Assembly: GCA_963738445.1 (NCBI GenBank)
Contig: CAVTWS010000011.1
Span: 186,001-250,000 of the forward strand
Source of the DNA: CAVTWS01 sp963738445
GTDB lineage: Bacteria > Actinomycetota > Acidimicrobiia > Acidimicrobiales > SHLQ01
Direction of reading: 5' to 3'
Length of the DNA: 64,000 nt
Shown: positions 42,610 to 51,344 of the stretch, piece by piece
Layout: every line of letters starts with the position of its first letter
How positions within the stretch are numbered: position 1 is the first letter of the stretch
Position numbers and translations under genes: made by a program
The notes under the pieces: model-generated
What the model was told of the DNA's origin: nothing
Seen by the model: only the letters and a program-made list of their open reading frames with translations
The model's database searches: none

Positions 42610-43457
42610 GAGGCGTGGTGGCCGGCGGCCCGCCCGTGCTCGTGCTCCACGCCTCGGGCACCAATCGTGACGACGAGGCGGCCATGGCGTGCGAACGGGC
42701 CGGCGGCCGGCCCGAGATCGTGCACGTCAACGAGCTGCGGGGCGGTCGGCGACGGTTCGACGACTACGCCATGCTGGTGGTGCCCGGTGGGTTCTCCTAC
42801 GGCGACGCCCTCGGTGCGGGAGCTCGTATGGCGCTCGATCTGTGGACCTTCTTCCGAGACCAGCTCGACCCGTTCGTGGCGAGCGGCCGGCCGGTCCTCG
42901 GCATCTGCAACGGCTTCCAGGTGCTGGTCAAGGCCGGCGTGCTCGGCGCCGGAGCCGGCTCGCCGAGCGGAGCGGGCGAGCCGGCCGGAACCGGCTCGGT
43001 CGATGGGCCCGTGGCCGTGGTGGAGCTGGGATCTCGCCGCGTCACCCTGACCGAGAATCAGCGGGGGCACTTCGAGTGCCGCTGGGTCCACCTCAAGGTC
43101 GAAGGTGCCGCATCGCCGTTCCTCGAACGGCTCACCGGTCAGATCATCTTGTGCCCGGTGGCCCACGGGGAGGGCCGCTTCGTCGCTGACTCCGAGGCGA
43201 CCCTCGATCAGCTCGAGGCGCGCGGCCAGGTGGCGTTCCGCTACGTCTCCTCCGAGGGCGATCCGGTGGCGGGCGAGTACCCATCGAACCCGAACGGATC
43301 GCAGCGTGACATCGCCGGCATCTGCAGCCCGGCGGGCAACGTCATCGGGCTGATGCCGCATCCGGAGGATCACATCCTCGATGTCCAGCGGCCGTTCGGT
43401 CAGCCGGAGCGGCTCGGGTTGACGCTGTTCGAATCGCTGATCGGGTCCGTGTCGTGA
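42606..43457 (+). CDS. purQ: Phosphoribosylformylglycinamidine synthase, glutaminase subunit
   Basis: A 283-residue class I glutaminase that supplies ammonia to PurL. The nucleophile is in PVLGICNGFQVLVKAG and the His in GLMPHPEDHILD. VLHASGTNRDDE and VPGGFSYGDALGAGARMA are standard. A Gly/Ser/Ala-rich insertion (AGSPSGAGEPAGTGS) follows the nucleophile region. The start GTG 42606 overlaps the purL stop by four bases; GTG 42588 is possible but overlaps further. Confidence 0.93.
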   Translation: MRGVVAGGPPVLVLHASGTNRDDEAAMACERAGGRPEIVHVNELRGGRRRFDDYAMLVVPGGFSYGDALGAGARMALDLWTFFRDQLDPFVASGRPVLGICNGFQVLVKAGVLGAGAGSPSGAGEPAGTGSVDGPVAVVELGSRRVTLTENQRGHFECRWVHLKVEGAASPFLERLTGQIILCPVAHGEGRFVADSEATLDQLEARGQVAFRYVSSEGDPVAGEYPSNPNGSQRDIAGICSPAGNVIGLMPHPEDHILDVQRPFGQPERLGLTLFESLIGSVS

Positions 43458-44438
43458 CCGGGCTGACCGACGAAGCGCTCGAGGCCGCCACCGCAACCCC
43501 CTTCGACGCGGTCGATCTGAGCGGTCTCGGCACCCCAGCGCACGGCAAGGTGCGTGAGATGGTGGTCCGCGGCCGCGAGCTCGTCCTGGTCACCACCGAT
43601 CGTCTGTCGGCCTTCGATGTGGTCCTCGGCACCGTGCCCTACAAGGGCCAGGTGCTCAACCAGCTGTCGGCGCACTGGTTCGCCACCACCGAGCACATCG
43701 TGCCCAACCACGTCGTCGACATCCCCGACCCCAACGTCACCATCGCCCGACGCTGCCGGCCGTTGGCGGTGGAGGTCATCGTCCGCGGGTACATCACCGG
43801 CGTGACCGATACGGCGTTGTGGACCCGCTACGCCGCCGGTGAACGGCGGATCTACGGCGTCGAGCTCCCCGATGGTCTGGTCAAGAACGACCGGCTCCCG
43901 GAGCCCATCATCACGCCGACCACCAAGGCCGATGCGGGCGGCCACGACGAACGCCTGACCAGCGACGAGGTCGTCGAGCTCGGGTCGGGTCCGGCCGGCG
44001 ACCTGGGAACGGGTGCAGGAAGCGGCGCTCGGTCTGTTCGCCCACGGCCAGTCGGTCGCCGCCGCGGCGGGTCTGGTGCTGGTCGACACCAAGTACGAGT
44101 TCGGCCTCGACGACTCCGACCAACCGGTGCTGATCGACGAGGTCCACACGCCCGACTCCAGCCGCTACTGGTTGGCCGGCACCGGGGCCGAGCGCATCGC
44201 GGCCGGCGAGGAGCCCGACAGCTACGACAAGGAGCTGATCCGCCTCGCCTACCGGGCCGCCGGGTACACGGGCCATGGGGCGCCGCCGCCGCTGTCACCC
44301 GAGCTGGCGACGCGGGCCGCTCGCCGGTATGTCGACGTGTACGAGCGTCTCACCGGTCGGGGTTTCGAACCGGCGCCGTATCCGGCCGCACCCCGGGTCG
44401 AGGCCGCCCTCGCCGCCTGGACGGGGGCCGCGGCGTGA
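43454..44438 (+). pseudogene. purC: SAICAR synthetase, frameshifted
   Basis: PurC joins aspartate to CAIR. The first frame has GKVREMVVRGRELVLVTTDR, LSAFDVVLGTVPYKGQ and RYAAGERRIYGVELPDGL; the second resumes at WERVQEAALGLFAHGQ, with LVDTKYEFGLDD and DEVHTPDSSRYW. The break lies at about 43981-44000 in a GGGTCGGGTCCGGCCGG run and needs one base removed; the repaired protein would have about 327 residues. All other genes of the operon are intact and coupled, so a sequencing or assembly indel is likelier than a true loss. Confidence 0.9.
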
Positions 44439-44965
44439 GCGCGGCCCCGTCTCCGGATGCCGCGGAGCACCCGGTGAGCCGGGCGACCCCGGTGGTCGGG
44501 GTGATCATGGGCTCGACCTCGGACTGGGAGACGATGCGCCACGCCGCCGACACGTTGGCCGAGTTCGGCGTCGCGTACGAAACCAAGGTCGTCTCCGCCC
44601 ATCGCACCCCGGACCTCATGGCCGAGTACGCCGTGGCGGCCGAAGGTCGGGGCCTCGAGGTGATCATCGCCGGCGCCGGGGGCGCGGCTCACCTGCCGGG
44701 CATGGTCGCCGGGCACACCCTGCTCCCCGTGATCGGTGTCCCCATCCAGAGTCGGGCCCTGAACGGCATCGACTCGTTGCTGTCGATCGTGCAGATGCCG
44801 GCCGGCGTCCCCGTCGCCACCATGGCGATCGGCGTGGCGGGGGCGACCAACGCCGCGCTCCTGGCCGTGTCGATCCTGTCGGCCACCCGGCCCGACCTCC
44901 GACGGGCGCTTCGTGACGCCCGGGCGGAGCGGGCCCGCCAGGTGCTGGAAGCCGAGCTGCCATGA
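44435..44965 (+). CDS. purE: 5-(carboxyamino)imidazole ribonucleotide mutase
   Basis: A 176-residue class I PurE that converts N5-CAIR to CAIR. Motifs IMGSTSDWETM, VVSAHRTPD and IIAGAGGAAHLPGMVA are complete. GTG 44435 overlaps the purC stop; a second GTG at 44474 would remove 13 residues. The stop overlaps purK (ATGA). Confidence 0.95.
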   Translation: MSAAPSPDAAEHPVSRATPVVGVIMGSTSDWETMRHAADTLAEFGVAYETKVVSAHRTPDLMAEYAVAAEGRGLEVIIAGAGGAAHLPGMVAGHTLLPVIGVPIQSRALNGIDSLLSIVQMPAGVPVATMAIGVAGATNAALLAVSILSATRPDLRRALRDARAERARQVLEAELP

Positions 44966-46200
44966 CCGTGCCATCCGCGCCCGCTCCGACGGTGATCGAC
45001 CCGGGGAGCACCATCGGGATCGTCGGCGCCGGTCAGCTCGGACGCATGACCGCGTTGGCGGCGCGGGCCCTCGGGTACCGGGTCCACGTGTTCACGGGAG
45101 ATCCGAACCTCACCGACCCCGCGGCCACGCCCGCCGGCCCCGTCGTCGACCGTCAGTTCCACGGCTCGTTCTCCGACATCGCGGCGATACGGGAGTTCGT
45201 CGGCGGCGTCGATGTGGTCACGTTCGAGTTCGAGAACGTCGACACTCTTGTGGCCGACGTGGCGGCAGCTCACGGCGTGCCGGTGCGGCCCAACGGCCGG
45301 GCGGTGCACGTGGCACAGCACCGCAGCCGGGAGAAGGAGTTCCTCGAGCAGGCCGGGATCCCGATCGCGCCGCACGTCGTCGTGCGTTCCGCCGACGAGC
45401 TGGCCTCGGCGATCGCGCACCTGGGCACGCCGGTCATCGCCAAGACCGCGGCGTTCGGGTACGACGGCAAGGGTCAGGCTCGGCTCGATCATCCGTCCGC
45501 GGCGCCGGCCGCCTGGCACCGGCTCGGCGCCGACGAACTGGTGGTCGAAGCGGTCGTGCCCTACGTCGTGGAGGTGTCGGTCGTCGTCGCCCGTTCGACC
45601 GGCGGCGAGCTCGCCGACTACGGCCCGATCGAGAACCGGCATGTCGAAGGGATCCTCGACACGTCCGTGTGGCCGGCCCGCACCGCCCCCGCCGTGGTCA
45701 CCCGCAGCCGAGCCCTGGCGCGGGCCATCGCCGAGTCGCTCGAGTACGTCGGCGTCCTGACCGTCGAGATGTTCGTGTTGGCCGACGGTTCCGTCCTCGT
45801 CAACGAGATCGCGCCCCGGCCCCACAACTCCGGGCATCTCACCATCGAGGCCGCGGCGACGAGCCAGTTCGAACAGCACGTCCGGGCGGTGTGCGGTCTG
45901 CCGCTCGGCAGCACCGAGATGCGCCCGGCGGCCATGGCGAACCTGCTGGGCGACGTCTGGGCGTTCGGCCCGCCTCGCTGGGAGTCCGCCTTGGCCGACC
46001 CCTCCGTGCACCTTCACCTCTACGGCAAGACCGAGGCCCGACCCAGCCGCAAGATGGGCCACCTGACCGCGCTCGCGCCCTCGGCCGATGAGGCCCAGGC
46101 CCGGGTCGCGGCGGCTCGCACCAACCTCAACCGATCCCAACCCCTCGAACTCGATGAAGCCTCGCGCGTCGGCGGCGCGCTCGCTCCGAACCTCGGGTGA
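44962..46200 (+). CDS. purK: 5-(carboxyamino)imidazole ribonucleotide synthase
   Basis: A 412-residue ATP-grasp enzyme that makes N5-CAIR from AIR, bicarbonate and ATP, just before PurE in the path. IGIVGAGQLGRMTALAARAL, VVTFEFENVD, IAKTAAFGYDGKGQARL and VLVNEIAPRPHNSGHLTIEA are typical. ATG 44962 overlaps the purE stop by four bases and the stop overlaps the GTG of purF. Confidence 0.95.
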   Translation: MTVPSAPAPTVIDPGSTIGIVGAGQLGRMTALAARALGYRVHVFTGDPNLTDPAATPAGPVVDRQFHGSFSDIAAIREFVGGVDVVTFEFENVDTLVADVAAAHGVPVRPNGRAVHVAQHRSREKEFLEQAGIPIAPHVVVRSADELASAIAHLGTPVIAKTAAFGYDGKGQARLDHPSAAPAAWHRLGADELVVEAVVPYVVEVSVVVARSTGGELADYGPIENRHVEGILDTSVWPARTAPAVVTRSRALARAIAESLEYVGVLTVEMFVLADGSVLVNEIAPRPHNSGHLTIEAAATSQFEQHVRAVCGLPLGSTEMRPAAMANLLGDVWAFGPPRWESALADPSVHLHLYGKTEARPSRKMGHLTALAPSADEAQARVAAARTNLNRSQPLELDEASRVGGALAPNLG

Positions 46201-47642
46201 CCAGAAAGCGATGGCGCATGTATCACGGTGACGAACTGCACGAGGAATGTGGTGTCTTCGGCATCTGGTCCGAGGACCGCGACGTGGCCCGCAACACGTT
46301 CTTCGCGCTGTATGCGTTGCAGCATCGGGGCCAGGAGGCGGCCGGCATCGTCACCTGTGACGGCGCGCTCGCCCATGTGCACACCGGCATGGGGCTGGTC
46401 AGCCAGGTGTTCAACGAGGAGAACCTCTCGTACCTGCGTGGCCATCTGGCCATCGGCCACACCCGTTACAGCACGACCGGCGCCGTGCAGCTTCGCAACA
46501 CCCAGCCGTACGTGTTGGAGACGCTCGACGGCCCGCTCGCCCTCGCCCACAACGGCAATCTGATCAATGCTCCGCAGCTGCGGCGGGAGCTGCTCGAGCG
46601 GGGCGTCGGCCTGTCGTCGAGCTCCGACAGCGAGGTCATGATCCATCTGCTGGCCGGCGCAGGCGGCCCCGATTGGCTCACCCGGATCCGGGTGATGATG
46701 ACGAGGGTGGAAGGTGCGTACTCGCTCGTCATCTTGACGCGCGACGCCATCTACGGAGTGCGGGACCCGTGGGGCCTGCGGCCGCTGGTGCTCGGCGAGC
46801 TCGATGGCGGCGGGCACGTGTTGGCATCGGAGGACTGCGCCCTCGCCACGATCGGGGCCAAGGTGGTGCGCGAGGTCGAGCCCGGCGAGATCGTCCGGAT
46901 CGACGGATCCGGGTACACCGTCGTCCAGGGCGCCATGCCGCAGAAGCTGGCGTTCTGCACGTTCGAGCAGATCTACTTCGCCCGGCCCGACTCCACCCTG
47001 GCCGGCCGGCTCGTCCATCAGACGCGCCAGGCGCTCGGCCGCCAGCTGGCCCGGGAAGCGCCGGCCGACGCCGATCTCGTGCTGTCGGTCCCGGACTCCG
47101 GTACCCCTCACGCCATCGGTTTCGCCCAGGAGAGCGGCATCCCCTACAGCGAGGGGCTGATCAAGAACCGTTACATCGGGCGGACCTTCATCCAGCCGTC
47201 GCCCGAGCTGCGGCAGGTGGGCGTCGCCATGAAGTTCAACCCGCTGCCCCAGAACCTGGCCGGCAAGCGGGTGGTGGTGGTCGACGATTCGATCGTGAGG
47301 GGCACCACCTCCGGTCCGTTGGTCGCTTTGCTGCGCGGCGCAGGGGCGCGGGAGGTGCACCTGAGGGTGGCCTGCCCACCGATCCGGTTCCCGTGTTTCA
47401 TGGGGGTCGACATGGCGTCGGCGGAGGAGCTCATCGCCGGCACCAAGTCGCTCACCGAGATCTGCGAACACGTCGGCGCGGATTCGCTCGAGTACCTGAC
47501 CATCTCGGGCATGATGTCGGCCCTCGGCGCGTCCGACGGTTACTGCAACGCCTGTTTCACCGGCTCGTACCCGTTCCCGGACATCCAACTCGTCGAGCTG
47601 CAGAAGAAGGAGCGGTTCGCGGCGGTCTGGGGGGCCGAGTGA
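46197..47642 (+). CDS. purF: Amidophosphoribosyltransferase
   Basis: A 481-residue glutamine PRPP amidotransferase, first committed step of purine synthesis. The catalytic Cys follows a short propeptide (HEECGVFGIWSED). The PRPP loop is VVVVDDSIVRGTTSGPLVA. Cysteines in RVACPPIRFPCF and YCNACFTGSYPF point to the 4Fe-4S Bacillus-type enzyme. GTG 46197 overlaps the purK stop; ATG 46218 is an alternative giving a 10-residue propeptide. Confidence 0.95.
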   Translation: MTRKRWRMYHGDELHEECGVFGIWSEDRDVARNTFFALYALQHRGQEAAGIVTCDGALAHVHTGMGLVSQVFNEENLSYLRGHLAIGHTRYSTTGAVQLRNTQPYVLETLDGPLALAHNGNLINAPQLRRELLERGVGLSSSSDSEVMIHLLAGAGGPDWLTRIRVMMTRVEGAYSLVILTRDAIYGVRDPWGLRPLVLGELDGGGHVLASEDCALATIGAKVVREVEPGEIVRIDGSGYTVVQGAMPQKLAFCTFEQIYFARPDSTLAGRLVHQTRQALGRQLAREAPADADLVLSVPDSGTPHAIGFAQESGIPYSEGLIKNRYIGRTFIQPSPELRQVGVAMKFNPLPQNLAGKRVVVVDDSIVRGTTSGPLVALLRGAGAREVHLRVACPPIRFPCFMGVDMASAEELIAGTKSLTEICEHVGADSLEYLTISGMMSALGASDGYCNACFTGSYPFPDIQLVELQKKERFAAVWGAE

Positions 47643-49057
47643 CCACGGTCCTCGTCGTCGGCAGTGGCGGGCGCGAACACGCCCTGGCGTGGCGGCTGGC
47701 CCGCTCGTCGGTGGTCGACCGGGTCCTCGTCGCTCCGGGCAATGGCGGCACCGCGACCACCGGCCACGATGACACCGGGCGCCCGGGCCACGATGTCACT
47801 GGGCCCCCGGACCACGATGACACTGGGCCCCCGGGCCACGATGACACTGGGCCCCCGGGCCCTCCGGCCTCGAACGCCGCGCCGATCGGCAACGTGGCGG
47901 TGGCGGCGTCGGACCTGGAGGGGCTGGTGGCGCTGGCCCGGCGCGAGGGTGTCGGTCTCACCGTCATCGGCCCCGAGGATCCCCTGGCCGTGGGCGTCGT
48001 CGACCACATGAGCGCCGCTGGGCACCGAGTGTTCGGGCCGTCGCGGCTCTCGGCCCGTCTCGAAGGGTCGAAGGTGTACGCCAAGCAGTTCATGGCGCGC
48101 CACGGGATCCCGGCGGCGGCCTCGGCGTCGTTCACCGAGATCGGGCCGGCGCGGGCGTACCTCGAGACGTTGGCCGATCCTCCGGTGATCAAGGCGAGCG
48201 GCCTCGCCGCGGGCAAGGGCGTCGCCGTCCCCGAGACGATGGCCGAGGCGGCACAGGCGCTGCGGCACATGCTCGTCGATCGGCGCTTCGGTGCGGCCGG
48301 CGACGAGGTGCTCGTCGAGGAGCGATTGACCGGTCCCGAGGTCTCGGTGCTCGCCTTCTGCGACGGATCGACCTTCCGGCTCATGCCGCTGGCCCAGGAC
48401 CACAAACGCCTCGGCGACGGCGACACCGGACCCAACACCGGGGGTATGGGCGCCTTCGTACCGTCGTCGCAGGTGAGCGACGCGGTGCTGGCCGAGATCG
48501 AGCGCACGGTCATGCAGCCCGCTCTGACCGGCATGTCGGCCGAGGGTTCGCCGTATCGCGGGGTTTTGTACGCCGGAATCATGCTCACCCCGGTCGGGCC
48601 TCGGGTGCTGGAGTTCAACTGCCGATTCGGTGACCCCGAGACCCAGGTCATCGTCCCCCTGCTCGAATCGGACCCGGTCGAGGTCTTCGACGCCTGCATC
48701 GACGGCCGGCTGTCCGCGACCGACCTGCGCTGGAGCGAGCGGTGCGCGGCCACGGTGGTCCTCGCCTCGGGCGGGTACCCGGGCACCTACCCGACCGGGC
48801 TCGAGATCTCGGGCGTCCGGGCCGCCGCCGACGAGGGCGCGGTCGTGTTCCACGCCGGCACGGCGGTGGTCGACGGTCGCCTCGTCACCACCGGCGGGCG
48901 CGTGCTCGCCGTGACCGGGGTGGGAGACACGTTGGACGAGGCGCTGGCCACGGCGTACCGGGGGGTCGACCACATCACGTTCGAGGGCATGGTCTGGCGC
49001 CGCGACATCGCCGCGTCGGAGATGTCCGGTTCGACGGCAGGGAAGGTCCGCCCGTGA
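47639..49057 (+). CDS. purD: Phosphoribosylamine-glycine ligase with a repeat insertion
   Basis: A 472-residue ATP-grasp ligase (PRA + glycine + ATP to GAR). VLVVGSGGREHALAWRLA, VIKASGLAAGKGVAVPET, DGDTGPNTGGMGAFVPSS and VLEFNCRFGDPETQV are standard. Between VAPGNGGTA and GNVAVAASD lies an insertion of about 30 residues built from an 8-residue unit (GHDDTGPP, 24-bp DNA repeat). It falls in a loop of the N-terminal domain, so activity is probably kept. GTG 47639 overlaps the purF stop. Confidence 0.95.
   Translation: MTTVLVVGSGGREHALAWRLARSSVVDRVLVAPGNGGTATTGHDDTGRPGHDVTGPPDHDDTGPPGHDDTGPPGPPASNAAPIGNVAVAASDLEGLVALARREGVGLTVIGPEDPLAVGVVDHMSAAGHRVFGPSRLSARLEGSKVYAKQFMARHGIPAAASASFTEIGPARAYLETLADPPVIKASGLAAGKGVAVPETMAEAAQALRHMLVDRRFGAAGDEVLVEERLTGPEVSVLAFCDGSTFRLMPLAQDHKRLGDGDTGPNTGGMGAFVPSSQVSDAVLAEIERTVMQPALTGMSAEGSPYRGVLYAGIMLTPVGPRVLEFNCRFGDPETQVIVPLLESDPVEVFDACIDGRLSATDLRWSERCAATVVLASGGYPGTYPTGLEISGVRAAADEGAVVFHAGTAVVDGRLVTTGGRVLAVTGVGDTLDEALATAYRGVDHITFEGMVWRRDIAASEMSGSTAGKVRP
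47762..47862 (+). repeat. 24-bp tandem repeat inside purD, about 4.2 copies
   Basis: Copies start at 47762, 47786, 47810 and 47834, core GGCCACGATGACACTGGGCC. In phase with the gene. Confidence 0.9.
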
Positions 49058-50085
49058 ACCCAGATCCCGTGAGCACCAGCGGGAGCGCGTACTCCGCGGC
49101 CGGCGTCGACATCGATGCCGCCAATCGCACGGTGGCCATGATGGCCGAAGCCGTGCGCTCCACCCGCACACCTGCGGTGCTCAGCGATGTCGGGGCCTTC
49201 GGCGGGTTGTTCAGCCTGGCGGGGCTGCCCGCCGATGCCGTGCTGGCCGCCTCGACGGACGGGGTGGGCACGAAGGTCGAGCTGGCCGCCCGGCTCCAAC
49301 GGTGGGACGGCATCGGCCGGGATCTCGTGAACCACTGCGTCGACGACATCCTCGTCCAGAACGCCCGCCCGCTGTTCTTCCTCGACTACGTGGCCTCCTC
49401 GAAGCTGGTGCCCGAGGCGGTGGCCGGCATCGTGATCGGCATGGCCGCGGCGTGCCGCGAGGTCGGCTGCGCCCTCCTCGGCGGTGAGACCGCCGAGATG
49501 CCGGGCGTGTACGAACCCGGTGCCGTGGATGTGGCGGGGACGATCGTGGGTGTGGTCGGCCGGGCGGACATCTGGCCGCGTTCGGACGAGATGGCCGCCG
49601 GTGACGTCATCGTCGGCCTGCCGAGCAGCGGTCCGCACACCAACGGGTACTCGTTGATCCGGCGCATCGTCGCCGACCGGGATCTCGACGAGCGACTGGC
49701 TGATGGCCGCACCCTGGCCGATGCCCTCCTCGAACCCCATCGCTCCTACCTGGCTGCCGTCGACGCGATCGAGGCCTCCGGCGCCCGCATCAAGGCGTTG
49801 GCCCACATCACCGGCGGCGGCTTCACCGACAACGTGCCCCGGGTGGTGCCCGCCGGATTGGGGGCCCGCATCGACACGTCGGCATGGCCGGTGCCCGAGC
49901 TGTTCGCCCGTCTGGTGGAGTGGGGATCCGTGACGCCGGCCGAGGCGTACCGCGTCTTCAACATGGGCATGGGAATGTGCGTGATGGTGAGCGCGGCGGA
50001 TTCGGGTGCCGTCCTGGGCGCGGTCGAAGGCGCGGCGGTCATCGGCGAGCTCACGGCCGGTGGGTCCGGCGTCGAGCTGGTCTGA
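49054..50085 (+). CDS. purM: Phosphoribosylformylglycinamidine cyclo-ligase
   Basis: A 343-residue AIR synthetase (FGAM + ATP to AIR). AASTDGVGTKVELAARL, LLGGETAEMPGVYEPG, GLPSSGPHTNGYSLIRRI and HITGGGFTDNVPRVVP are complete. GTG 49054 overlaps the purD stop by four bases. Confidence 0.95.
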   Translation: MNPDPVSTSGSAYSAAGVDIDAANRTVAMMAEAVRSTRTPAVLSDVGAFGGLFSLAGLPADAVLAASTDGVGTKVELAARLQRWDGIGRDLVNHCVDDILVQNARPLFFLDYVASSKLVPEAVAGIVIGMAAACREVGCALLGGETAEMPGVYEPGAVDVAGTIVGVVGRADIWPRSDEMAAGDVIVGLPSSGPHTNGYSLIRRIVADRDLDERLADGRTLADALLEPHRSYLAAVDAIEASGARIKALAHITGGGFTDNVPRVVPAGLGARIDTSAWPVPELFARLVEWGSVTPAEAYRVFNMGMGMCVMVSAADSGAVLGAVEGAAVIGELTAGGSGVELV

Positions 50086-50088
50086 ACG

Positions 50089-50715
50089 GTGGCCGATCCG
50101 ATCCCTTCGGTGCGCCGGCGCCTGGTCGTGCTGATCTCGGGCGCGGGGAGCAACCTGGCCGCGGTGATGGAGGCGTGCGCGGATGGTCGCCTTCCGGCCG
50201 AGGTCGTGCTGGTGGTCTCGAACCGGAGGGACGCGTACGGCCTGGTGCGCGCCACCGAGGCCGGCATTGCCAGCGCCTACCACCCGCTCAAGCCGTATCG
50301 GGAGCGCGGCCGCGATCGTCGCGACTACGACACCGATCTGGCCGAACTGGTGGCCGGCGCCGAACCCGACGCCGTGGTCCTGGCCGGCTGGATGCACATC
50401 TTGTCGAGCGCCTTCAGCAGCCGCTTCCCGGACCGGGTCATCAACCTGCACCCGGCGTTGCCCGGGCAGTTCCCCGGCGCCACCGCAGTCGAGGACGCGA
50501 TGGCCGCGTTCGGTCGGGGGGAGATCGACCGAACCGGCGTGATGGTCCACCTGGTGCCGGACGAGCGGGTCGACGAAGGCCCGGTGCTCGCCTCGCGGGT
50601 GGTCCCCATCGAGGTGGGCGACACGGTCGAGACCCTGCGCCAACGCATCCACGCCGTGGAGCACGACCTGCTCGTGGATGCGTTGGCCGGGTTCCTCGCC
50701 CGCCCGTCCGGCTGA
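50089..50715 (+). CDS. purN: Phosphoribosylglycinamide formyltransferase
   Basis: A 208-residue GAR transformylase using 10-formyl-THF. LVVLISGAGSNLAAVMEA, the Asn/His pair in VINLHPALPGQFPGATAVED and Asp in PDERVDEGPVL mark the active site. It starts at GTG 50089, three bases after the purM stop. Last gene of the operon: purH and purB, which would finish IMP synthesis, are not in the window. Confidence 0.94.
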   Translation: MADPIPSVRRRLVVLISGAGSNLAAVMEACADGRLPAEVVLVVSNRRDAYGLVRATEAGIASAYHPLKPYRERGRDRRDYDTDLAELVAGAEPDAVVLAGWMHILSSAFSSRFPDRVINLHPALPGQFPGATAVEDAMAAFGRGEIDRTGVMVHLVPDERVDEGPVLASRVVPIEVGDTVETLRQRIHAVEHDLLVDALAGFLARPSG

Positions 50716-50736
50716 CCGCCCGCGGAGTCGACGCCG

Positions 50737-50961
50737 TTACGGCGTGGGTCCGTGGTCGTGGCGCAGGTCGATGACCGACCGCGTGGTGGGGGTCGTGGTC
50801 GGTTTCGACCGCGTCCAGCGGTGGACCAGCCGGCGGACCAACCGGCGGGACCGGGAGGGTTCGGGCATCACGTCGTACTGAAACGACGGTGAGGAAAGGG
50901 AGCGCTGGATGCGCTCGCGGTGGACGTGCTCGGTGACGAGCACGACGTTCAAGTCGTTCAC
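50737..50961 (-). CDS. Small protein of unknown function, 74 residues
   Basis: GTG 50961 has a good GAGGAA ribosome-binding site on the minus strand. The product begins NDLNVVLVTEHVHRERIQ and has a very basic middle (SRSRRLVRRLVHRWTRS). No family recognised. It is convergent with purN, 21 bp from its stop. Confidence 0.5.
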   Translation of the reverse strand: MNDLNVVLVTEHVHRERIQRSLSSPSFQYDVMPEPSRSRRLVRRLVHRWTRSKPTTTPTTRSVIDLRHDHGPTP

Positions 50962-51040
50962 GGGATTGTTCCTCGAGGAGGCGGCGGCCCGGTTTCGGGC
51001 GCCAGCAGCGGGTCAGGTCAGATGCGCGTCAGGGATGACG

Positions 51041-51109
51041 TCAACGGGCCGGCCGAAGGCAACGGCCCATGAGTCGGGCGCCGGGAGCGGCGGGAGCGGG
51101 GATCTTCAT
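51041..51109 (-). CDS. Very short ORF, 22 residues, with a strong ribosome-binding site
   Basis: ATG 51109 is preceded at 8 nt by AAGGAGG, the strongest Shine-Dalgarno in this part of the window. The peptide begins MKIPAPAAPGARLMG. It lies 80 nt before the start of the 74-residue gene on the same strand, so it may be a leader peptide or a small protein. No homology known to me. Confidence 0.4.
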   Translation of the reverse strand: MKIPAPAAPGARLMGRCLRPAR

Positions 51110-51227
51110 GTGACGTACCTCCTTCTCGTTCGAGGATGAGTCCGCAGTGCACGAACACGCAACTCTGGCCGAAGGCATCGAACGCTGTCCACCGAATATC
51201 GGGTGCGGGTACGCTCGGCGGACCAAT

Positions 51228-51328
51228 AGCTCCTGGTTCGCCCGGGGCGAAGGCAGCTCCTGGTTCGCCCGGGGCGAAGGCAGCTCCTGGTTCGCCCGGG
51301 GCGAAGGCAGCTCCTGGTTCGCCCGGGA
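51228..51328 (+). repeat. 27-bp tandem repeat with internal hairpin, 3.7 copies
   Basis: Copies start at 51228, 51255, 51282 and 51309. Each holds the inverted repeat TTCGCCCGGGGCGAA (7-bp arms). The array ends 16 bp before the next start codon. Confidence 0.9.
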
Positions 51329-51344
51329 CCAACGGGGAGTGCAC

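Noticed and set aside
43981..44013. Programmed ribosomal frameshift in purC
   Set aside because: No slippery heptamer or downstream structure, and PurC is never known to need one.
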